Assembly: GCA_036406615.1 (NCBI GenBank)
Contig: DASXAQ010000121.1
Location: forward strand, 1-17,773
Reading direction: 5' to 3'
Length of the DNA stretch: 17,773 bases
Source of the DNA: DASXAQ01 sp036406615
Lineage (GTDB): Bacteria; Actinomycetota; UBA4738
Position 1 is the stretch's first letter. Every line of letters begins with the position of its first letter. Below the pieces are notes generated by a model. It worked only from the letters and a program-made list of their open reading frames with translations. It ran no database searches and was not told where the DNA came from. Shown here one piece after another: positions 13,416 to 17,773 of the stretch. The position numbers and the translations under genes were made by a program.

Positions 13416-15253
13416 CGAAGGTTGACGCCCAGGTCGGCCGCCAGGACGCGCTGCTGCGCGGCGATGATCCGAAAGGCGTCCTTGAGCCCGCCGCGCGTCA
13501 GCGGTCCGAGCGTCTTCGGATCCACGAAGTCGTCGGGCGGCCGGCCCTCCCGCACGCAGCGCACCTGGTGGTCCAGCCGCACCGCCCACAGCAGGCGGAA
13601 GGCCTCCTCCAGGCTCTGCCGTTCGTCGTTCGTGATGCGCCCGGCCTCGGCGGCCGCGCGGAGCCGGCGAAGCGTCTGGCGCTCGACGATGCCGCTGCCG
13701 ACCGCGTAGGCGCGGGCCAGGTTGCCGATGAGGACGATGCCGCCGTGCTTGATGTCGAGCGTCCCCGCGTGTTCGCCCTTGCTCCGCACGACCAGGTCGC
13801 GGAAGAAGCCGGTCGGCGGTTTCTCGTCGAGCGCCCGGCGCGACAGGTGGCGCATGAAGATCGGGTTCGCCGGCGCCGTTCGGATGACCCGGTCCATGGC
13901 GGCGTCCACCTCCAGCGGCCCGGCCGCGCGGCGGTAGTCGAACACGATGGACGACAGGATGCTGCCCTCGAGGCCCGGATCGGCCATCCACCCACGCAGC
14001 GCGGTGGTCCAGCCGTCGACGGAACGGCGGAGCGGCGGGTTCTCCGCCATGGCGCCGCCCCGGCACCGCGGGATACCGGCGGCCTCGAGCCCGTCGGTCA
14101 CGGACCTTGCGAGCTTCTCGAAGTACGGATCGACCTCCTCCGCGGCCCGCTCACCGGGATCGAACGCCAGCGCGTGGTCCTGGTCCGTGAGCAGCGCCTG
14201 CTCGTGACGGGCGGCGCTGCCGAGCGCGAGCCATGCCCAGGGAACCGGCGGCGGACCCTGCCGGTCGATGGCGAGCTGGATGAACCGCCGCGTCAGCGCG
14301 TCGATCGTGACGCCGACGATGTGCCCCACGTCGACGGGGTCGCTGCCCGAGTCCACCAGCCAGCAGACGGCCTCGGGGATCCGCCGCGCCGCCTCCACCA
14401 CGGCGGCCTCTTCGGCGGCCCGATCGATCTGCCGGCGCACCGTGAACGGCGAGTTGCGCTCGATACCCATCAGGTCGCTGTCGGTCAGCACGCCCAACAG
14501 GCGCCCGTTCGGGTCGAGCACGGGGAAATGGTGCACGTCCGCGTCCAGCATCGACAGCAGGACCTCCGCGGCCATCGTGTCGGCCGGGACGGTCAGCGCC
14601 GGATGCGACATCACCTCGGAGACGGGGGTGTCCGCAGGCCGGGCCGCGGCGAGCACGCGCGAGCGAAGGTCGCGGTCTGTGACGATGCCCCATTCGTCAC
14701 GGAGGGGGATCACCACGGCAGATACGTGCTCGCGCGACATGAGCACGGCGGCCTCGCCGACGGTGGCCGTCGGCGGGCAGGTGACGGGCGCCCTGGACAC
14801 CAACGACCCGGCGTCGACCGCCTCCGGCCCGATGCCCACGCGAAGCTCGCGCGCCTCGGCGCCGCGGGCCATCCGACGCCGAGCGCTGGCCGTCACGAAC
14901 GCGAGGCCGGCGGAGGTGCCAAGGACCTCCTCTGCCAGGTGGTGCGGAACCAGGTAGCACTCGGTGTCCTCGGCGGCCCGCACCGTGATGTTCGGAACCG
15001 ACCCGGAGAACAGCGAGAACTGCCCGAACAGCTCGCCTTCGCTCAGCAGATCGAGCAGCTGGTCGCCGTCGAGGAGCTCCACCGAGCCGGAGGCGACGAC
15101 GTACAGCACCGTGGCCGGCTCGCCGCTCTGGCGAAGGATGATCGTCCCGGCCGGGTACGATTCGCGCCGCGCGGCCGAGGCGACGTGACGCAGGGTCCCG
15201 TCGTCCAGCGAATCAAACGGCGGATGGCGTCGAAGGAAGTCGGCGACCTCCAT
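13412..15253 (-). CDS. cNMP-binding-like / CBS pair / DUF294 nucleotidyltransferase-like protein
   Basis: This 613-residue cytosolic signalling protein has four parts. Residues 1-120 form a cNMP-binding-like beta roll (SYPAGTIILRQSGEPATVLY, GELFGQ), but the phosphate-cassette Arg is missing: VPNITVRA stands where R-x-ATV is usual. A CBS pair, usually a site for adenosine nucleotides, follows at about 143-270 (AVVIPLRDEWGIVTDRDLRS, HHFPVLDPNGRLLGVLTDSD). The DUF294 nucleotidyltransferase-like core (about 295-450) has GSAARHEQ at 345-352 and D-x-D at 357/359. A DUF294 C-terminal helical domain runs to the end. The start ATG lacks a ribosome binding site; GATACT ends 7 nt upstream, suggesting a leaderless mRNA. 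The ATGA overlap with the DnaQ-like exonuclease gene is the usual pairing. The chemistry is not established. Confidence 0.9.
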   Translation of the reverse strand: MEVADFLRRHPPFDSLDDGTLRHVASAARRESYPAGTIILRQSGEPATVLYVVASGSVELLDGDQLLDLLSEGELFGQFSLFSGSVPNITVRAAEDTECYLVPHHLAEEVLGTSAGLAFVTASARRRMARGAEARELRVGIGPEAVDAGSLVSRAPVTCPPTATVGEAAVLMSREHVSAVVIPLRDEWGIVTDRDLRSRVLAAARPADTPVSEVMSHPALTVPADTMAAEVLLSMLDADVHHFPVLDPNGRLLGVLTDSDLMGIERNSPFTVRRQIDRAAEEAAVVEAARRIPEAVCWLVDSGSDPVDVGHIVGVTIDALTRRFIQLAIDRQGPPPVPWAWLALGSAARHEQALLTDQDHALAFDPGERAAEEVDPYFEKLARSVTDGLEAAGIPRCRGGAMAENPPLRRSVDGWTTALRGWMADPGLEGSILSSIVFDYRRAAGPLEVDAAMDRVIRTAPANPIFMRHLSRRALDEKPPTGFFRDLVVRSKGEHAGTLDIKHGGIVLIGNLARAYAVGSGIVERQTLRRLRAAAEAGRITNDERQSLEEAFRLLWAVRLDHQVRCVREGRPPDDFVDPKTLGPLTRGGLKDAFRIIAAQQRVLAADLGVNLR

Positions 15254-15260
15254 CGGCCGA

Positions 15261-15266
15261 AGTATC
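15261..15266 (-). promoter_or_regulatory. possible -10 element (GATACT), leaderless start of the CBS/DUF294 gene
   Basis: On the minus strand GATACT ends exactly 7 nt before the ATG, and the intervening TCGGCCG offers no ribosome binding site. No -35 match is visible; a hairpin occupies that region. Confidence 0.4.
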
Positions 15267-15270
15267 CCAT

Positions 15271-15286
15271 CGCCCCGAGCGGGGCG
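15271..15286 (-). terminator. short GC hairpin after the 42-residue gene
   Basis: CGCCCC and GGGGCG form a 6-bp stem with a 4-nt loop, just downstream of the small gene's stop. There is no T run, so termination is only possible. It also overlaps the -35 zone of the next gene. Confidence 0.3.
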
Positions 15287-15291
15287 GCGAT

Positions 15292-15420
15292 TCAGTACCC
15301 GGCGCCGGTTCCGGCGTTCTTCCGGGCGTTCTTCTCCTTCTTCGCCTGCCGCTTCTGCTTCAACGTGTGGGCGGCGGCCTTCTTCGTGGACTTGTTGCTG
15401 CCGCGATCCTTCGTGGCCAT
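15292..15420 (-). CDS. 42-residue lysine-rich basic protein
   Basis: This very small reading frame begins MATKDRGSNKSTKKAAAH and ends in ARKNAGTGAGY. Thirteen of 42 residues are Lys or Arg against two acidic residues, so it is strongly positive and probably binds nucleic acid. The central QKRQAKKEKNARK stretch looks helical. Support: ATG with AAAGGG 7 nt upstream, codons with G/C in most third positions, and exact fit between the helicase and CBS genes on the same strand (about 85 nt after the helicase). Comparable short lysine-rich proteins are scattered in actinobacteria, but I cannot name the family. A role beside the DEAD-box helicase in RNA handling is inference. Confidence 0.72.
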   Translation of the reverse strand: MATKDRGSNKSTKKAAAHTLKQKRQAKKEKNARKNAGTGAGY

Positions 15421-15464
15421 GGCGTCACCCTTTCGTCCGTCGGCTCAGCATACCCGGTGGATCA

Positions 15465-15530
15465 GGCGCGCCGACGTCGCGCCCAGGGCGCGCCGACGAG
15501 GCGCCTCAGGCGCGCCGACGAGGCGGCCGG
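15465..15530. repeat. three tandem copies of a 22-bp unit at the helicase 3' end
   Basis: GGCGCGCCGACG recurs at 15465, 15487 and 15509, exactly 22 bp apart; the remaining 10 bases of each unit are less conserved (copies two and three share AGGCG). The helicase stop codon lies at the second/third boundary, so the third unit encodes the RRRA end and the others lie in the 3' untranslated region. Each copy includes the 8-bp palindrome GGCGCGCC. Confidence 0.85.
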
Positions 15531-16699
15531 TACAGCATCGACTTGCGTCCACGGGTGGACCGGTAGACGACCGTCGGAGCGGCGACCCGCATGCCGGATT
15601 CGCTGTACTCGTCCTGAAGCCGAAGACGGGAGGCGATGCGGCTCACGTCCGCCTCCTGCTCGGGCTGCACCAGCGTGATGCCGATGCCCGAGCGCCCGGC
15701 GCGCGCGGTGCGGCCCACCCGGTGCACGTAGTCCTTGTGATCGTTGGGGGGATCGAAGTTGATCACGTGCGTGATGTGTTCGAGGTCCAGGCCGCGCGCG
15801 GCGACGTCGGTGGCGACCAGCGTATCCACCTTCCCCGACTCGAACCGCGCCAGCGCCCGTTCGCGGGCCGACTGCTGCATGTCTCCGTGCATCGCGACGA
15901 CGCGAATGCCCCGGGCCTTGAGCTTGTCGGCCAGCCGCTCCACGCCGCGCTTGGTGCGAACGAAGATCAGCGTCAGTCCGCGCTCGCCCTCCAGCAGCTT
16001 CACGACCGCATCGACCTTGCCCCCGGCGCTCACCGCGTGGAAGCGATGCTCGGCGTCCTCGACGACGGGCGTCTCCACGTGGACCTCGTGGCGGCGCGGG
16101 TTGTGTGTGTAGGCCTTCGCCAGCTCGGCGACCTCGCCGTCGAGCGTGGCGGAGAAGAACATCGTCTGGCGCCGCTGCGGCAACCGCCGCACGATGCGCG
16201 CGACCTGCGGACGGAACCCCATGTCCAGCATGCGGTCGGCTTCGTCCAGCACCAGGATCTTGATGTGGTCCAAACGCACCGCGCCACGCTTCGCGAGGTC
16301 GTCCAGGCGCCCGGGCGTGGCGATGAGGACGTGCGCACGCTCCACGGCCTTTGCCTGGGACGAGATGGCGATCCCGCCGTACGCGGCGGCGGTTCGAAGC
16401 CCCGCGCCCGCCGCGACGAGGCCGAGGTCCTCGGCCACCTGCACGGCGAGCTCGCGCGTGGGGACCAGGACGAGGGCCGCCGGCGTGCGGTCCTTCGTGT
16501 CAAGGCGTTCGGCGATCGGCAGCGCGAACGCCATGGTCTTGCCGGATCCGGTTGGGGACTTCACCAGCACGTCGTGCCCGGCGATCCCGTCGGGGACGAC
16601 CTTCGACTGCACCTCGAACGGCATCTCGATGCCGGACGCGGACAAGGCGTTCACGACCGGGGCGGACACGCCGAGGTCGGCAAACGAGGGGTGGTTCAT
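15506..16699 (-). CDS. DEAD-box ATP-dependent RNA helicase (RhlE/DeaD-like)
   Basis: This 397-residue protein has two RecA-like domains and little else. Motifs in order are the Q motif (FADLG to Gln 31), Walker A SPTGSGKT (Lys 54), Ia PTRELA (80-85), Ib TPGR (128-131), II DEAD (152-155), III SAT (183-185), IV LIFVRTKRGVERL, V TLVATDVAARGLD, and VI HRVGRTARAGR. It unwinds short RNA duplexes or remodels RNP, for instance in ribosome assembly, mRNA decay or cold response. The short Arg-rich C-terminus (STRGRKSMLYRPPRRRA) may contact RNA. Start: ATG with AAGGAG about 8 nt upstream. A possible extended -10 at 16828-16836 would give a long leader of about 120 nt, common in cold-regulated helicase genes. 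Its 3' end runs into a 22-bp tandem repeat. Confidence 0.95.
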   Translation of the reverse strand: MNHPSFADLGVSAPVVNALSASGIEMPFEVQSKVVPDGIAGHDVLVKSPTGSGKTMAFALPIAERLDTKDRTPAALVLVPTRELAVQVAEDLGLVAAGAGLRTAAAYGGIAISSQAKAVERAHVLIATPGRLDDLAKRGAVRLDHIKILVLDEADRMLDMGFRPQVARIVRRLPQRRQTMFFSATLDGEVAELAKAYTHNPRRHEVHVETPVVEDAEHRFHAVSAGGKVDAVVKLLEGERGLTLIFVRTKRGVERLADKLKARGIRVVAMHGDMQQSARERALARFESGKVDTLVATDVAARGLDLEHITHVINFDPPNDHKDYVHRVGRTARAGRSGIGITLVQPEQEADVSRIASRLRLQDEYSESGMRVAAPTVVYRSTRGRKSMLYRPPRRRA

Positions 16700-16827
16700 C
16701 GGTTCGACTCCTTGCGGCCATCGCGGCCGCGGCGACTCGGGGGAGGTTGCGACTGGCCGAGACCGCCTTGCAAGGGAGGAACCGGAAGCGAAACCTCACG
16801 GGACGACACCCTGCCGTCCGTGAACCC

Positions 16828-16836
16828 AGCGTACCA
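16828..16836 (-). promoter_or_regulatory. possible extended -10 promoter (TGGTACGCT) of the helicase gene
   Basis: On the minus strand TG-G-TACGCT fits an extended -10 element, which needs no strong -35. It predicts a 5' leader of about 120 nt. The remainder of 16700-16983, between divergent genes, contains only a GACCTTTGG direct repeat and a possible GATAGT -10 (16956-16961) for the plus-strand gene. Confidence 0.35.
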
Positions 16837-16894
16837 GACTGAAGCCTGAGGACTGCGCACATCTATTGGTATCGGCTTGGGTGGCCCGGCACCG

Positions 16895-16928
16895 GACCTT
16901 TGGACGGAGAGCGCAATTCGACCTTTGG
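16895..16928. repeat. direct repeat GACCTTTGG x2, 25 bp apart
   Basis: GACCTTTGG occurs at 16895-16903 and 16920-16928, in the region between the divergent helicase and 65-residue genes. It could be a regulator site but may be chance. Confidence 0.4.
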
Positions 16929-16983
16929 CCGATCCCGCCGCCGCCCCGCCCTCCCGATAGTTCAGGCGAGAGGAGAGCCGCCG

Positions 16984-17181
16984 GTGCGCATGCTCGTGGA
17001 GACGCTTCACAAGGTGGACGACGCGGAGCTGTGGCTGGGCGTCGGACGCGCGGGAGACGGGTCCACGCTGGTGGCCGGCCTCATGGCCGAGAAGGCCGCG
17101 TTCGTGACGGTGCTGCTGTCCGCCGGCGAGGACGCCTGGATCGACATCGAGGACTGGGAGGTCCTGCAGGACTCCCCGTGA
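16984..17181 (+). CDS. small hypothetical cytosolic protein
   Basis: This 65-residue protein of unknown function begins MRMLVETLHKVDDAELWLG and has an acidic C-terminus (DAWIDIEDWEVLQDSP). It has no membrane segment or recognisable motif; the alternation of short strand-like stretches (LWLGVGRAG, AFVTVLLSAG) suggests a small beta-rich fold. The GTG is preferred since AGGAGA lies 7 nt before it; an ATG two codons later would be too far. Third positions are nearly all G or C, supporting a real gene. It is divergent from the helicase gene and convergent with the 36-residue membrane protein gene, with a hairpin between them. Confidence 0.68.
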   Translation: MRMLVETLHKVDDAELWLGVGRAGDGSTLVAGLMAEKAAFVTVLLSAGEDAWIDIEDWEVLQDSP

Positions 17182-17186
17182 GCGCG

Positions 17187-17204
17187 CGGCCGACCTCTCG
17201 GCCG
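17187..17204. terminator. hairpin between convergent small genes
   Basis: CGGCCGA and TCGGCCG form a perfect 7-bp stem with a CCTC loop, between two convergent stop codons. It could serve both strands, although neither side has a long T run. Confidence 0.5.
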
Positions 17205-17209
17205 GCTCC

Positions 17210-17320
17210 TTAATCCTTGCGGATGAAGACGTAGTAGACCGCGTACGCCGCGAATCCGAAGGCCACGATGATCCCGATCGTGAGGAGCGTCCCCGGGGCC
17301 AGCGCCAACACCTGGATCAC
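17210..17320 (-). CDS. 36-residue single-pass membrane protein
   Basis: This tiny frame begins MIQVLALAPGTLLTIGIIVA, continues through one long hydrophobic helix with an aromatic end (YAVYYVFI), and closes with RKD. It is a classic small single-span protein with a positively charged C-terminus, probably inside the cell. Codons are almost all G/C-ending. No ribosome binding site precedes the GTG, but TAGGCT ends 6 nt upstream, suggesting a leaderless mRNA. Function unknown. Its downstream hairpin is shared with the convergent gene. Confidence 0.6.
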   Translation of the reverse strand: MIQVLALAPGTLLTIGIIVAFGFAAYAVYYVFIRKD

Positions 17321-17326
17321 GCGAAC

Positions 17327-17332
17327 AGCCTA
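17327..17332 (-). promoter_or_regulatory. possible -10 element (TAGGCT), leaderless start of the 36-residue gene
   Basis: TAGGCT on the minus strand lies 6 nt before the GTG. The same hexamer is upstream of the ferritin-like gene. No -35 match is seen. Confidence 0.4.
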
Positions 17333-17392
17333 CGCTGCCGCGACGCCCGTTTCTGCGGAAGTCGTCCGTGGGACGTCGGCGGAGCCGGCCCG

Positions 17393-17767
17393 CTAGCGAG
17401 CCGGCGTGGGTACCGGACGCGAGTGCGGCCGGACCGGTGCTCGCGGCAGCGCCGCGTGCGCCACCCACGTCAACGACCGCGATCCGCGCCGACGCCACCG
17501 CTCGGCGCGAGGCGTGAACCGCGATCCCGACGGCAGCGGTGGGGGAGTGGGCTGGTCGGGACTCTCCCGTCGTCGCCACCACCAGCCGCCGCCCGAGGAA
17601 CCGCCGTCCCGGCTGCGCATCGCCCAGGCGAACATCAGGGAGATCGCGACCAGGAACGCCAGCATCACCACGAGCACGACGCCGGTGTCCAGGGGCGATG
17701 AAACGGAGCCGGTACGAGGGACCACGATCCCGGCGGCGGCACTGAGCGGGGTGAGTTCGAGCATCAC
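17393..17767 (-). CDS. hypothetical single-pass membrane protein (start near window edge)
   Basis: At up to 124 residues, this protein has one clear membrane helix (TGVVLVVMLAFLVAISLMFAWAM, about 28-50, shown here only as its range and first residues matter) after a short polar N-terminus. The rest is a low-complexity cytoplasmic-type tail rich in Gly, Trp, Arg and Pro (SGGGWWWRRRESPDQ). GTG 17767 and ATG 17764 are adjacent possible starts, and the frame stays open to the right edge, so a longer N-terminus is possible. Nothing identifies a family. The last third (residues about 85-124), very Arg/Pro-rich, looks like the kind of sequence any GC-rich frame gives, so the functional part is probably the membrane helix. 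Confidence 0.55.
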   Translation of the reverse strand: MMLELTPLSAAAGIVVPRTGSVSSPLDTGVVLVVMLAFLVAISLMFAWAMRSRDGGSSGGGWWWRRRESPDQPTPPPLPSGSRFTPRAERWRRRGSRSLTWVAHAALPRAPVRPHSRPVPTPAR

Positions 17768-17773
17768 TACGTG

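Noticed and set aside
13202..16849. A plus-strand open frame of 1215 codons antisense to the exonuclease, CBS/DUF294, 42-residue and helicase genes
   Set aside because: The minus-strand frames have complete, well-ordered family motifs; the plus frame is an Arg/His/Gly-rich shadow typical of GC-rich DNA with few stop codons.
16696..17010. A minus-strand 104-codon frame in the helicase upstream region
   Set aside because: It overlaps the start of the plus-strand 65-residue gene and the helicase leader, has no ribosome binding site I can see, and its composition looks random.

Overview
This is a very GC-rich window (roughly 70% by eye, not counted). GTG and TTG starts are common, several genes look leaderless, and the gene families are typical of actinobacteria: a GlnA4-type glutamine synthetase, an ECF sigma/anti-sigma pair with an M15 peptidase, and a HutC-type GntR regulator. 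I infer an uncultured or poorly studied member of Actinomycetota. There is no IS element, integrase, phage gene, CRISPR array or rRNA, so this reads as ordinary chromosome.

Left part (1-7992): probable nitrogen/ethanolamine catabolism. A plus-strand aldehyde dehydrogenase converges on a minus-strand group made of a hypothetical protein, a stand-alone Lrp/AsnC-type RAM protein, a DhnA/LsrF-type class I aldolase and a GntR/UTRA repressor. Divergent from the repressor lie a small membrane protein, an ethanolamine-type APC permease and a GlnA4-like gamma-glutamyl-amine ligase. The same short palindrome (GTCnGACAAAT core) lies in the repressor's own promoter and just downstream of a good promoter for the permease, so the repressor probably controls both sides. 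Together these suggest a route in which ethanolamine is imported, gamma-glutamylated and then oxidised. The alcohol-oxidising step and the gamma-glutamyl hydrolase are not in the window.

Middle part (8050-11863): a tightly overlapping plus-strand operon of an ECF sigma factor, a large membrane-spanning anti-sigma factor with extracytoplasmic RseB/LolA-like and DUF4367-like regions, and an anchored M15 zinc peptidase preceded by a MacB/FtsX-like extracytoplasmic domain. A GAAC-17-CGTC element upstream fits an autoregulated ECF promoter. I read this as a cell-envelope stress module that controls a peptidoglycan hydrolase, and it is the most interesting system here.

Right part (11886-17773): mostly minus-strand housekeeping and accessory genes. 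They are tRNA-Arg(UCU), a ferritin-like diiron protein, a DnaQ-like exonuclease translationally coupled to a cNMP-like/CBS/DUF294 nucleotidyltransferase, a 42-residue lysine-rich protein, a DEAD-box RNA helicase whose 3' end lies in a 22-bp tandem repeat, and small uncharacterised genes, two of them membrane proteins. The minus-strand start sites show a recurring -10-like hexamer 6-7 nt before the start codon with no ribosome binding site, the signature of leaderless transcripts.
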